DNA of 64,000 nt from positions 372,001-436,000 of the forward strand of contig CAVSHI010000006.1 of NCBI GenBank assembly GCA_963727845.1, given 5' to 3'. This document shows, one piece after another, positions 36,203-45,173 of the stretch. The notes under the pieces are model-generated. The model saw nothing but the letters and a program-made list of their open reading frames with translations, was not told the origin of the DNA and ran no database searches. The translations under genes were made by a program, and so were the position numbers. Numbering within the stretch: the stretch's first letter is position 1; each line of letters begins with the position of its first letter. Source of the stretch: JBEKTW01 sp963727845. GTDB lineage: Bacteria; Bacteroidota; Ignavibacteria; UBA10030; SZUA-254.

Positions 36203-37474
36203 ATGAGGTCAAGAACTATTGCTGTTATGATAATGCTGATACTGGCCATCGGGATTGCCTATCCGAATGGTTTGAGTTTGAACAGCATTGGTCCCAAAGG
36301 GTTTGGAATGGGAGGTGCCTTCGTCGGATTGGCGGATGACTACACGGCTGTGTACTGGAATCCATCAGGGCTTACACAGATGCAGAATAATTTTATCGGT
36401 GCGTTTGCCACGGATGTCATTCCAATGGGAACGTACAAGTTCCCGGCGGCCGGGATCGACGCCAAGGAGAAAACCAACAATTACATCTCACCGAATCTCA
36501 TGGGAATGTACCATTTCGGCGCTTCAAATAATCTCACATTTGGATTAGGGGTGTACGTCCCTGCGGGGATAGGATCCGAATGGGAAGGAAATGATTTGAA
36601 AAACCTGGACAGCGGCAGGGTGTACGCGTGGATGAGCAAGATCGCTGTGGTAAACATTTCCCCGTCCGCCGCATATAAGTTTTCCGATAATTTCTCGATT
36701 GGAGTCGCCGTCAATATACTCTACGGGATGTTCGATCTGCAGCACCCCGGCATGCCGCTCGGACAGTTACCCCGGGCCGTCCCGGCGATGCAATTTACCG
36801 AGAGTTCCCACGGGTTTGGATGTGGAATGACAATTGGAGCACTGTACAAGGCCAGTGACAAATTCAGCGTCGGTGTGACGTTCAGGTCGCAGGCGATTGT
36901 AAAGATGTCGGGTACCATGGAAAATCCATTTATGGCAAGTGCGTTCGACCCTGTCCCGGGTACGCCCCCGAGCGCGGATTTCACGCGGGATATAGGCTGG
37001 CCTATGTGGATTGCCGGGGGCATCGCATTCCGACCGATCGATAATCTCGTCGTCGCGTTCGATGTTCAGTACAGCGCATGGTCCAAAACTGAAGACACTC
37101 TCAGGACAGAATTTACCGACCCGAAATGGGAGCTTCAAAAAAACGCATACAATCTCGCGCTCAACTGGAATGATGCAACGCAGATTCGATTGGGCGCCGA
37201 TTATACAGCCAACCAGAATCTCGACTTGCGCGCGGGTGTCTACATTGACCCCGCTCCGGCACCCGATGAAACCTACAGTATTTTATTCCCCAGCATCAGC
37301 TATACCGGTATTTCGCTCGGTGCCGGCTACAAGGTCAGCAATTTTGTGATCGACCTCGGCATGGAGTACCTGATAGGCAAGGACAGGGATATTGCTGCGG
37401 CGAACAACGTCCTTCCCGGTACGTACGGGATGAATATTCCGGCCTGGAGCCTTGGAGTCGGATACGCGTTTTGA
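36203..37474 (+). CDS. OmpP1/FadL/TodX-family outer-membrane transporter
   Basis: The ATG at 36203 follows a gagaagtg ribosome site and starts a signal peptide (MRSRTIAVMIMLILAIGIAY). The mature N terminus opens with NGLSLNSIGPKGFGMGGAFVGLADD and AVYWNPSGLTQM, the classical FadL hatch signature, and the 14-strand barrel ends in WSLGVGYAF with the terminal Phe. The family moves hydrophobic compounds such as long-chain fatty acids or aromatics across the outer membrane. It is monocistronic. The frame is open upstream to 36161, but those codons precede the signal peptide. Confidence 0.9.
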   Translation: MRSRTIAVMIMLILAIGIAYPNGLSLNSIGPKGFGMGGAFVGLADDYTAVYWNPSGLTQMQNNFIGAFATDVIPMGTYKFPAAGIDAKEKTNNYISPNLMGMYHFGASNNLTFGLGVYVPAGIGSEWEGNDLKNLDSGRVYAWMSKIAVVNISPSAAYKFSDNFSIGVAVNILYGMFDLQHPGMPLGQLPRAVPAMQFTESSHGFGCGMTIGALYKASDKFSVGVTFRSQAIVKMSGTMENPFMASAFDPVPGTPPSADFTRDIGWPMWIAGGIAFRPIDNLVVAFDVQYSAWSKTEDTLRTEFTDPKWELQKNAYNLALNWNDATQIRLGADYTANQNLDLRAGVYIDPAPAPDETYSILFPSISYTGISLGAGYKVSNFVIDLGMEYLIGKDRDIAAANNVLPGTYGMNIPAWSLGVGYAF

Positions 37475-37539
37475 TTGAACCCACTCTCGCGCCTTGAATG
37501 GCGCTGAGCAGACCAATTGTGAAAGGGCGAGCCGCCAGG

Positions 37540-37612
37540 CTTGCCCTTTCTCTTTGTGCCCTTCGTGTCTTCGTGGTAAAGTCTTTGATCGCAATGGACG
37601 CAAAGTCCCAAA
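37540..37612. repeat. Word-like repeat (cttcgtgtcttcgtgg type)
   Basis: A tract of ctttgtg/cttcgtg words followed by gacgcaaagtccc lies downstream of the FadL-type gene. The same ctttgcg word family builds the inverted repeat at 42370-42460. Confidence 0.5.
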
Positions 37613-37632
37613 ATGACGGTCTGTTTTTCTCT

Positions 37633-37663
37633 TTGATAGTTTGTCCCTTTCTTTGTACATTTC
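37633..37663 (+). promoter_or_regulatory. Promoter candidate for the isoaspartyl peptidase gene
   Basis: TTG at 37633-37635 is followed after 20 bases by TACATTTC at 37656-37663, about 45 bp upstream of the ATG. Confidence 0.5.
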
Positions 37664-37705
37664 CAGAAATACTCTTCATCGATCTCACTTACGCAAGGGA
37701 CTACA

Positions 37706-38749
37706 ATGAATCGAATGGCATTAATTTTTCAGGTGTTTCTGGCATTAATCGTCCTATCATTTAATCATCCATCCGGACTACTGCACGCGCAGCAACAGGT
37801 ACCACAACATCGTTTCGGCATTGTTGTCCACGGCGGAGCAGGGACAATCACGAAGAGCAGTATGACGCCGGAAGTCGAAAAACAGTACCGGGAAAAAATG
37901 ACGGAAGCTCTTCTCAAGGGATACACCATTCTGAAGAATAACGGAACGAGCATGGATGCCGTAGAAGCGGTCATCAACATCCTCGAAGATTCTCCCCTGT
38001 TCAACGCAGGGAAAGGCGCCGTGTTTACGCATGAAGGCACCAACGAGCTGGACGCCGCGGTCATGGACGGGAACACGCTCAAGGCGGGAGCGGTTGCGGG
38101 TTTGAAACACATCAAGAATCCCGTCAGTCTCGCCAGGATGGTGATGGAACAATCACCCCACGTCATGATGATCGGAGACGGGGCCGAGGCGTTTGCAAAG
38201 GCCCACGGTGTGAAACTGGTGCCGCAGGAGTATTTCTACACGGAGAAACGATGGAAACAGCTCCAGGATGCACTGGCAAAGGAACGCGATTCATCGAAGG
38301 GAAAAATGTCCACGCCGGATTCAACCGAGCAGAAGCACGGCACCGTCGGATGTGTCGCACTCGACAAAATGGGCAACCTTGCCGCCGGGACATCAACGGG
38401 TGGGACGACCAACAAGCGGTTCGGGCGTGTCGGTGATTCGCCGATCATCGGAGCGGGAACATACGCCAACAACAAAACCTGCGCAGTCTCAGCGACAGGA
38501 ACGGGGGAATATTTTATCCGCTCGGTCGTTGGGCATGACATCTCAGCATTGATGGAATACAAAGGCATGTCGGTGAAGGATGCGGCAGAGACCGTCGTGA
38601 TGGACAAACTTGTGAAGATCGGCGGCGATGGCGGCGTCATTGCCATAGATAAGGATGGCAATATGGCCATGCCTTTCAATACCTCCGGAATGTACCGCGC
38701 GTACATCGACAGCGCCGGCAATCCGGTCGTGAAGATTTATAAGGATTAG
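37706..38749 (+). CDS. Exported isoaspartyl peptidase / type III L-asparaginase (Ntn hydrolase)
   Basis: This 347-residue protein carries an N-terminal signal peptide (ALIFQVFLALIVLSF, cleavage near LHAQ). The Asparaginase_2 fold follows: FGIVVHGGAGTI at the start of the alpha chain, NILEDSPLFNAGKGAVF, and the autoprocessing site HGTVGCVALD, whose threonine becomes the N-terminal nucleophile of the beta chain. TSTGGTTNKRFGRVGDSPI contains the substrate-binding arginine and glycines. These enzymes remove beta-aspartyl residues from peptides and hydrolyse asparagine; here in the periplasm. The linker between chains is short, as in plant-type/IaaA members. Confidence 0.92.
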   Translation: MNRMALIFQVFLALIVLSFNHPSGLLHAQQQVPQHRFGIVVHGGAGTITKSSMTPEVEKQYREKMTEALLKGYTILKNNGTSMDAVEAVINILEDSPLFNAGKGAVFTHEGTNELDAAVMDGNTLKAGAVAGLKHIKNPVSLARMVMEQSPHVMMIGDGAEAFAKAHGVKLVPQEYFYTEKRWKQLQDALAKERDSSKGKMSTPDSTEQKHGTVGCVALDKMGNLAAGTSTGGTTNKRFGRVGDSPIIGAGTYANNKTCAVSATGTGEYFIRSVVGHDISALMEYKGMSVKDAAETVVMDKLVKIGGDGGVIAIDKDGNMAMPFNTSGMYRAYIDSAGNPVVKIYKD

Positions 38750-38756
38750 CCTCGCT

Positions 38757-38833
38757 GTAGGTCCGATCGCCTGATCGGGCCACCTGGCCAACCAACCGTA
38801 GGTCCGATTGCCTGATCGGACCACGTAGCCAAC
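38757..38833. repeat. Tandem pair of 36-bp palindromic repeats
   Basis: Two copies (38757-38792 and 38798-38833) of gtaggtccgat-gcctgatcgg-ccac-t-gccaac differ at only a few positions. Each contains the dyad gtccgat...atcgg(a/g)c. Related dyads (gtccgattgcgaatcggac) occur at 55077-55142. Confidence 0.7.
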
Positions 38834-38860
38834 TTATGTCAAAATGAAAGGACGGAACCA

Positions 38861-39172
38861 ATGAAAGTCATTGTCGACGTATGTATCATCCCCATCGGGA
38901 TAGGAGTGTCTCTCTCAAGTTACGTTGCAGCGTGCGAGCGTATTCTCAAAGAGGCCGGACTGAAGTTCCAACTTCACGCCAACGGGACGGATGTTGAGGG
39001 AGAATGGGATGCGGTGTTTAACGCCATAAAGCGTTGCCATGAAAAGGTGCACGAAATGGGCGCCCCGCGTGTCTTCACAACCATCCACGCCGGCACGCGC
39101 ACAGACCGCGATCAATCCATGGATGACAAAATTCGAAGCGTGCAGGAGAAACTTAACATCCTCTCCTCGTAG
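38861..39172 (+). CDS. Thiamine-binding YkoF/MTH1187-family protein
   Basis: This 103-residue ferredoxin-like protein matches the MTH1187/YkoF (thiamine_BP) family: VDVCIIPIGIGVSLSSYV, then ACERILKEAGLKFQLHANGTDVEGE, and MGAPRVFTTIHAGTRTDR. Family members bind thiamine or related hydroxymethylpyrimidines, though not all have been tested. The gene is solitary and lies 5.6 kb from the TPP-regulated uptake operon, with no riboswitch of its own. It could buffer or deliver thiamine imported by that operon (inference). Confidence 0.85.
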   Translation: MKVIVDVCIIPIGIGVSLSSYVAACERILKEAGLKFQLHANGTDVEGEWDAVFNAIKRCHEKVHEMGAPRVFTTIHAGTRTDRDQSMDDKIRSVQEKLNILSS

Positions 39173-39276
39173 GAGAGGATTACAGGTGAGGTCTGGTCAT
39201 CAAGAGGGTTAAGAGCCGCAGAACCTATCAACCCTCCCAAGACCTCACCCTGCCCCTCTCCTGAGAGGAGAGGGAA
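39160..39276. repeat. Interspersed repeat (ctctcct...aggagag type)
   Basis: ctctcctcgtaggagag and gcccctctcctgagaggagagg bracket a dyad of ggtgaggtc and gacctcacc. This is a relative of the aaccctcacccc repeats at 49092, 50311 and 54028. It fills the gap between convergent genes and overlaps the end of the thiamine-binding protein gene. Confidence 0.6.
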
Positions 39277-39291
39277 AAGCGTTTAAGACCC

Positions 39292-39849
39292 TTAGTTACT
39301 TTTCCCCGCGATTAAGTTCAACCCGAACTCGTATCCCCGGTTGAACGCCTTCAGGTTCAGCTCTTCGGTCCCTTTTGGAACGGAGGCAGTAACCGCCTTG
39401 CGCATTGCTTCGGGTTCCAACAATTTTGTGACCGCCGTGGTGAAGCCCATCATGACAATGTTCAGGACCATTTTCTTGCCGAGTTCTTCGGCGATCCGCG
39501 TCGCCGGAATCGAATAGTGCTGGACGTCTTTTCTGAGATTGTGTGGGGTTACCAGCTCTTCTTCCGTGATGAGAACTCCACCGCTCGCGAGCTCGGGCGT
39601 GAATTTCGAGTATGCTTCCTGCGACATCACGATCATCACCTGCGGTGAGGTAATGTACGGATAGGCAATGACCTCGGGTGAGACAATAATCTGTGAGCTG
39701 CAGGCGCTGCCGCGGGCCTCCGGTCCGAATGCCTGAATCATGGTAGCATGTTTGTTATCGTAAATCGAAGCCGCCCGGCCGAGGATATAACCGCTAAGAA
39801 TGACACCCTGTCCGCCAAAACCGCCGATTTTTATTTCAGTCCGCTGCAT
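39292..39849 (-). CDS. korC: 2-oxoacid:ferredoxin oxidoreductase, gamma subunit
   Basis: This 185-residue protein has the POR gamma-domain signature IKIGGFGGQGVILSGYILG and the ATMIQAFGPEARGSACSSQI segment. It is the last of four genes on the minus strand (korD, korA, korB, korC), with 35 bp to korB. The gamma domain packs against the TPP-binding subunits. The complex most likely interconverts 2-oxoglutarate and succinyl-CoA with ferredoxin; the choice of 2-oxoglutarate over other 2-oxoacids rests on the KorA/KorB type and is not proven. Confidence 0.88.
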   Translation of the reverse strand: MQRTEIKIGGFGGQGVILSGYILGRAASIYDNKHATMIQAFGPEARGSACSSQIIVSPEVIAYPYITSPQVMIVMSQEAYSKFTPELASGGVLITEEELVTPHNLRKDVQHYSIPATRIAEELGKKMVLNIVMMGFTTAVTKLLEPEAMRKAVTASVPKGTEELNLKAFNRGYEFGLNLIAGKSN

Positions 39850-39884
39850 GTCTGCACTCTCCGTAATTCAGATTCCTGTGCTTG

Positions 39885-40760
39885 TCAACTCTTGTACGCG
39901 ACGTATTTGTCGCCAAATTTCTTCTTATAGTATTCCTGCATCGTGTCGATGTATGTCGGCCGCTCCTTGTCGACGAACTTGCCGACGGTTATTTTCCCCT
40001 GGAAATCGAGCGCGATGGTCTTCGTATCGGCGCCGTTGCGGATCTCACTGTTTTCCTTGTAGTACACCATTTGATCCAGGCCGTCGCCGAGCTTGTTCCT
40101 GCGGCTGTAAAGCGTCGGGCATGGCGCGAGGATCTCAACGAAGGAGAATCCTTTCTTGGCGAGCGCTTCTTTGATCGCTTTTGTTACATGGCGCACATGG
40201 TACGACGTCCAGCGGGCGACATACACCGCGCCGCAGGATTCCGCAAGATACGGCAGGTTGAACGGCTGCTCGAAATTTCCGTGCGGCGCCGTCGTCGCCG
40301 TTGCGGTTAATGGTGTCGTCGGAGCGACCTGACCGCCGGTCATTCCGTAGATGAAATTGTTGATCAGGATGACGGTCATATCGACATTTCGCCGGGCGGC
40401 ATGGATAAAGTGATTTCCGCCTATTGCCGTGAGGTCGCCGTCGCCGCTGTAGACGACAACTTTCAAATCCGGATTCGCGAGCTTCAGGCCTGTTGCGAAG
40501 GGAATTGCTCTTCCGTGTGTCGTATGAAAGGAATCCAGGTCGATGTAGCCGGCGACACGGCCGGTGCATCCGATGCCGGAGACTATCGCGACCTTCTGGA
40601 GATCCAGACCGCTCGTCTCCAGGGCATGAGCGAAACAATTCACCGTCGTGCCGATGCCGCATCCGGGGCACCAGATGTGCGGCATGCGTTCCATGCGCAG
40701 GTACTCTTCCACCGTATTCGCGGGGATGGTTTCGTCTATATCATAGAGTTCTTCGGGCAT
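39885..40760 (-). CDS. korB: 2-oxoacid:ferredoxin oxidoreductase, beta subunit (TPP-binding)
   Basis: This 291-residue subunit carries the TPP/Mg motif GDGDLTAIGGNHFIHAAR ending in LINNFIYGMTGGQ, and the cluster-ligand cysteines in HIWCPGCGIG, VSGIGCTGR and APCPTLY. It binds TPP and one 4Fe-4S cluster and carries out decarboxylation and C2 oxidation. It starts 6 bp after the alpha-subunit stop. The dependence on TPP links it functionally to the thiamine uptake operon upstream. Confidence 0.92.
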   Translation of the reverse strand: MPEELYDIDETIPANTVEEYLRMERMPHIWCPGCGIGTTVNCFAHALETSGLDLQKVAIVSGIGCTGRVAGYIDLDSFHTTHGRAIPFATGLKLANPDLKVVVYSGDGDLTAIGGNHFIHAARRNVDMTVILINNFIYGMTGGQVAPTTPLTATATTAPHGNFEQPFNLPYLAESCGAVYVARWTSYHVRHVTKAIKEALAKKGFSFVEILAPCPTLYSRRNKLGDGLDQMVYYKENSEIRNGADTKTIALDFQGKITVGKFVDKERPTYIDTMQEYYKKKFGDKYVAYKS

Positions 40761-40766
40761 TCAGCA

Positions 40767-41933
40767 TCAACCTTTCGCGCTCTTTTTGATGGTGTTATAG
40801 ATATCTTTGGGATTGTGGACTGAACCGCCGCCGTGGGGGACAAGCTCGACGCGGGCTTTCCCGCCCGCGCAGCGTTCGACCTCGAGCACCATTTGTCCGT
40901 AGTTGATCTCCGGGACGACGAATGCCTTCACGCGTGACGCGAGCTCGCGGATACGTTTCTCGGGAAAAGGCCAGACCACGACCATACGAAGATGGCCGAC
41001 CCGCATTCCTTCCTTGCGCGCCTGCTCGATCGCGGGAATGGCAGTCCGGGAAGTGATCCCGTACGTCACGACAACCACATCGGCATTCTCAACCTGATCC
41101 TCCTTGTAGTCGACGATCTTGTCAGCGTTCAGCCGGATCTTGTTCACGAGGCGGTGGACCAGCTTTTCCTGGGTGGTAACCGTCATGCTCGGGTACCCCC
41201 GCTCGTCGTGGGTCAAACCTGTGACATGAATGTTGTAACCGTCTCCGGCCTTGACCATGTCGGGCACCATTTCACCGTTCGCTTTGAACGGGAGATACTC
41301 TTCCTTAGGACCTTCATAGAATCGGCGGGGATAAATTTCGATTTGATCGGCAGGGGGAACGATGACGCGCTCCGTCATGTGCCCGACGCATTCATCCATC
41401 ATGAACAGCACCGGCACCCGGTATTGCTCGGAGAGGTTGAATGCCTTGATTGTCAGGTCGAAGCACTCTTGCGGCGAGTTCGGAGAGAGCGCGATGATGC
41501 CATAGTCGCCGTGCGAGCCCCAGCGCGCCTGCATCATGTCGCCCTGGCCGGGCTGGGTCGGCAGACCGGTAGACGGTCCCGCGCGCTGCACATCGACGAA
41601 TACACAGGGGGTTTCGGTCATCGCCGCAAGCCCAATGTGCTCCATCATCAAGGAAAAACCGGGGCCGGACGTCACCGTCATCGACTTCCTTCCGCCCCAC
41701 ACGGCTCCCTGGATTGCGATGGAAGAAGCGATCTCATCCTCCATCTGAATGAATATTCCGCCGACGAATGGGAATCTTTCGGCAATGCGTTCCACGACTT
41801 CCGTCGATGGTGTGATCGGATAGCCGGCAACGAACCGGCAGCCCGCGGCAATCGCCCCCTCGCTGCAGGCATGGTCGCCGTCGATGAAGTGAGCGCCCGT
41901 CAAGACGCCGATGGGATCCGCTTTCAAATTCAT
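40767..41933 (-). CDS. korA: 2-oxoacid:ferredoxin oxidoreductase, alpha subunit
   Basis: This 388-residue alpha subunit has ACSEGAIAAGCRFVAGYPITPS at its start (pyrimidine-binding domain), the conserved EDEIASSIAIQGAVWGGRK and VDVQRAGPSTGLPTQPGQGD motifs that contact CoA and substrate, and a transketolase-C-like end (VPEINYGQMVLEVER). It overlaps the ferredoxin-like korD by 4 bp and precedes korB by 6 bp. It has no fused gamma domain, which fits the separate korC. Confidence 0.93.
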   Translation of the reverse strand: MNLKADPIGVLTGAHFIDGDHACSEGAIAAGCRFVAGYPITPSTEVVERIAERFPFVGGIFIQMEDEIASSIAIQGAVWGGRKSMTVTSGPGFSLMMEHIGLAAMTETPCVFVDVQRAGPSTGLPTQPGQGDMMQARWGSHGDYGIIALSPNSPQECFDLTIKAFNLSEQYRVPVLFMMDECVGHMTERVIVPPADQIEIYPRRFYEGPKEEYLPFKANGEMVPDMVKAGDGYNIHVTGLTHDERGYPSMTVTTQEKLVHRLVNKIRLNADKIVDYKEDQVENADVVVVTYGITSRTAIPAIEQARKEGMRVGHLRMVVVWPFPEKRIRELASRVKAFVVPEINYGQMVLEVERCAGGKARVELVPHGGGSVHNPKDIYNTIKKSAKG

Positions 41934-42202
41934 CTCCTTGGTTGTTTCTTCACGTACATGAACCCATAGATGGCAAAATCAGGACACAACAAGCCGCAGA
42001 TGTTGCAGCCGTTGCATAGCTCCTGAGATTTCAAAACGGGCGGATGATAGCCTTTTGTGTTGTACTGGTCGGAAAGCAGTAACGCGTCGGGCGGACAGAA
42101 CTCGACGCAGAATCCGCACCCTTTGCATCGCTCTGCCGTGATAACGACCGAGCCTGTTCCCTTCTTTTTTGCAACTGTTGTCATGTGGTCTGATAAATTC
42201 AT
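41930..42202 (-). CDS. korD: 2-oxoacid:ferredoxin oxidoreductase, delta subunit (2x4Fe-4S)
   Basis: From the ATG at 42202 this protein of about 90 residues contains two 4Fe-4S motifs, CKGCGFCVEFCP and CNGCNICGLLCP. It relays electrons from the catalytic subunits to free ferredoxin. The frame is open further upstream to 42244, but the first 14 codons lack a good ribosome site. It is the promoter-proximal gene of the kor operon. Confidence 0.9.
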   Translation of the reverse strand: MNLSDHMTTVAKKKGTGSVVITAERCKGCGFCVEFCPPDALLLSDQYNTKGYHPPVLKSQELCNGCNICGLLCPDFAIYGFMYVKKQPRR

Positions 42203-42369
42203 GGATGGTCTGGGTTCATTTCGAATACTACAATCATAAATCAAGCCAGAATTTGGTTCCCCAATTCCGCGAAATCCATGCGTTTTTTCTCAAAAATGAA
42301 ATTTTTCGGCGAAGGATTTATTAATATTGAATATGAGGGGAGAAATCGGTGGGGATAACTACTGCCATT

Positions 42370-42460
42370 TTTCTTTGCGACCTTTGCGTGGTCTTTGCGT
42401 TCTCTGCGTTAAAAGATTTTTAAACGCAAAGTTCGCAGAGGACACGCAAACGCAAAGCCG
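42370..42460. repeat. Imperfect inverted repeat of ctttgcg words
   Basis: The left arm (ctttgcgtggtctttgcg, ctctgcgttaaaa) and the right arm (taaacgcaaagttcgcag, then gacacgcaaacgcaaag) mirror each other around 42415. Both are built from ctttgcg/cgcaaag words. It lies between the kor operon start and the end of the DUF5916 gene. Confidence 0.65.
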
Positions 42461-42473
42461 ACGCGGCTAATGC

Positions 42474-45110
42474 TCAGGGGTTAAGCCAGTACGTGACCTT
42501 CACCATGAAGATATTGTCGGGCTGGGACGAGAAGAGGTAACCGACATCGTGGCCGAACAGCATAGTCCCCGGGTCGTCGGAGTTTGTTCGTTCCTGTGTC
42601 CAGACGAGATAGAGTGTCGAACCCGGCGACCATTCCCAGCGAAGGACGGCGTTCCCCCTCAATGATTTGAAATTGAAATCGGGGTTCGAAAACGTGAAGG
42701 GTGCGGCGGGTCCCGCCCCGTCGGGGTCAACCGTGTAGACTGAATCATAGACGATCGTAGAACCGTTCGTGCCGTACTTCAAAAAATTGTATGTTTTCGG
42801 CTTGCTCAACTCTTTGAAGTTTGTGTAGTGTGCAACAGAGAAGAATGGTTGAATATACGTCTGCAGGCTGAGCTCCGGTGTAAACGCCCAGTTGATTCTG
42901 ATGCCGGCGACCAGCGTCGTCTGGTTCATCTCGCCGTAGACGTAGCGGTTTCCGTATGTCGATGTTGCAGTCGGATCGCTGAACGCACCAACCCATTGAG
43001 AATACTCCCAGTCCTTGTCGAGTTCCGGACTGAAGACGATTTCGACGTTGGAGGATGGTTTCCAGTCGAGATTCCACATATATGAATACTGCTTACTCTG
43101 GAACGCCGTATAAATGTCAAAATTGAAGCCGGGAATCAGATTATCCCGGCTGTCCCCGCTGATGGATCCGTTGAATTCGTATCCCGGCGGGCGGAGCGCT
43201 TTGGGACCGCCCCGGGTGAGGTAGTCGTTGACCGTTTGAGGATTGTAAGCATACGAGACCGACACTTCATAGTAATTCGGAAATACGATATCCGTGAGGT
43301 GCCAGAGCCCGCGGGATATTACATCCCCGCCAAAATCGTAGGATTGGAACCCCGCAACATCCAGCCAGAGGCTGCGGTACCACGACGTCGGGATCGTCCA
43401 CTGATATCCTGACGCGGCGTGCATATTGATGATGTCGGACCTGTACTGGTAGCCGAGGTCGTTCACATCAAATCCGGGGGAGATGATGCCCAGTGAGGCG
43501 TTTGCGATGACATCGCCTTTCTGTTTTGTAAGAAATAGTCTTCCACCGTATCCTGTGAGTGATGTTTCGGCGCTGTCAAGGTGGAGGTAGGATGCATCGG
43601 GCCGCTGAAAGTAATGCTGGGAGTTTTCCTCTAGCGCCAGCATTCTCACCGGGTCTGCCGTGATGTGCGTGAGCGCTCCCCATCCGGTGATGACCCATGT
43701 TTTGTCGTCGTCGAACGCCGTCCATCCGTCGATCCCCGTCACAAGAGCATTGTCATTGATCTGGTCCTTCAGCTGGGTGTCGCTGAAATCGCGCTGGGTG
43801 AAAGTGATGAGCGTCCCCAATCCCTGCTTTCCATCGTTCATTTCCTTTTGTGCCCGAAATACTCCATAGTAAGTCAACGGCTCGGCATCCTGCACCGTTT
43901 GAATGCCTGCTGAATCCACCCTCGCCGTTTCCCGGGAAGTAAGTGCGGAGATTGCACCGATGCTCCAATTGTCTCCCGTCTTCCCCGAAAGTTTTGCCGC
44001 TCCGAGTATGTGCGTTGCCATCGGCATATCCACGTAATCGGCGTTCGGAAAAGTTCCTTGCGGCGCTCTGCCGATTCTCCGGCTGTAAATGAGACTTGGT
44101 CCCGACCAGTTGAAACTCCAGTTGTTGCTCGCACCGCCCTGCCCGAAGGAGAAGATGCTGGATCCTTCCAGAAAGAACGGTCGTTTTTCGGTATACCGCG
44201 TTTCAACGTCGCTCAGATTCACGACGGCCGGGTCGACCTCGACCTGCCCGAAGTCGGGATTGACGGTTGCGTCGAGTGTGAGATTGCTGCCGATGCCGAG
44301 CTTGAGATCGGCCCCCAGTCCAGGCGTGTATTTTGATCCCGTGTTGAATGGGTCTCCCGGATCGTGAGGGGCGTACTCCGCCTTCTCGGTGACGTAGGGC
44401 AGGACCTCAAGCCGCCGCGGAGGATTGATGTCGTCGATGCCCACGAGGTTGATGAAGCGCGACACAAAACCGGAGCCGTTCCTGGGCGTGAATACGACGT
44501 AGTCGTTTTCATTAGTGCGGGCGATCACACGTTTGAAGTTCACAGCCCAATGATTGCCGTCTCCCTGCTCGAAACGGAACTGGGAATATGGGATTCGCAT
44601 CTCAGCCGTCCAGCCGTTTGCATCCATGCGAACCTTGCCTTCCCATATACCGTCCCAGGAGTCATCGCTCCAGTCGTCGTTGTAGAGCACGCCGTCGTAC
44701 AATGTGCCGGCGGCATTCACGCCGAAATAGAATCCGGCCCGCTTGTCGTGGTACCCGTCTATGAAAAACGTCAGCGCGTCGGCAAGAATCATGTTATCTT
44801 TGCGGGCAAGCCGTCGTTCGACCGAATCAGGCGCCGGGTCGTACATACGCGCGGCCACGTAGAGCGCTGCATCGTCGTAGGCGACCCACACTTCGGTGCG
44901 CATGGTGGGGGATGCTCCTTCGTGAGGTTCGCGCTGCACGAAATCCGAAAATCCTTCTCTCTGCCAGACGTGTTCGGAAAGTATCCCGTCAATTGTGATG
45001 GGTTCGGATGCTCTCACTGCTTCGATCTTCTTCGTTGATTGAGCAAAGAGAGAGCACGTGAATATGAAGAAGAGAAGGAATCCGGCGATGCAGGTGCGAG
45101 CGCTACTCAT
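42474..45110 (-). CDS. CBM9-like/DUF5916 outer-membrane protein
   Basis: This 878-residue protein starts from the ATG at 45110, which has a gagagg ribosome site; the frame is open to 45146. A signal peptide ends at CSLFAQ. Residues of about 25-200 form a CBM9-like beta sandwich (ITIDGILSEHVWQREGF, VAYDDAALYVAARMYD) and residues of about 220-878 the DUF5916 barrel (GLGADLKLGIGSNLTLDATVNPDFGQVEVDP in parts, EKRPFFLEG). Members are outer-membrane proteins thought to be linked to glycan or surface functions. It follows the DUF4097 gene by 64 bp, so it may be the last gene of the sigma-factor operon. The C terminus VKVTYWLNP is typical of a barrel end. Confidence 0.85.
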   Translation of the reverse strand: MSSARTCIAGFLLFFIFTCSLFAQSTKKIEAVRASEPITIDGILSEHVWQREGFSDFVQREPHEGASPTMRTEVWVAYDDAALYVAARMYDPAPDSVERRLARKDNMILADALTFFIDGYHDKRAGFYFGVNAAGTLYDGVLYNDDWSDDSWDGIWEGKVRMDANGWTAEMRIPYSQFRFEQGDGNHWAVNFKRVIARTNENDYVVFTPRNGSGFVSRFINLVGIDDINPPRRLEVLPYVTEKAEYAPHDPGDPFNTGSKYTPGLGADLKLGIGSNLTLDATVNPDFGQVEVDPAVVNLSDVETRYTEKRPFFLEGSSIFSFGQGGASNNWSFNWSGPSLIYSRRIGRAPQGTFPNADYVDMPMATHILGAAKLSGKTGDNWSIGAISALTSRETARVDSAGIQTVQDAEPLTYYGVFRAQKEMNDGKQGLGTLITFTQRDFSDTQLKDQINDNALVTGIDGWTAFDDDKTWVITGWGALTHITADPVRMLALEENSQHYFQRPDASYLHLDSAETSLTGYGGRLFLTKQKGDVIANASLGIISPGFDVNDLGYQYRSDIINMHAASGYQWTIPTSWYRSLWLDVAGFQSYDFGGDVISRGLWHLTDIVFPNYYEVSVSYAYNPQTVNDYLTRGGPKALRPPGYEFNGSISGDSRDNLIPGFNFDIYTAFQSKQYSYMWNLDWKPSSNVEIVFSPELDKDWEYSQWVGAFSDPTATSTYGNRYVYGEMNQTTLVAGIRINWAFTPELSLQTYIQPFFSVAHYTNFKELSKPKTYNFLKYGTNGSTIVYDSVYTVDPDGAGPAAPFTFSNPDFNFKSLRGNAVLRWEWSPGSTLYLVWTQERTNSDDPGTMLFGHDVGYLFSSQPDNIFMVKVTYWLNP

Positions 45111-45173
45111 GGCTAGCCTCTCGGGTTGCAAAACCGGCATCTGCATGATCCCCTCGCTAAACCTGCGGTTTGA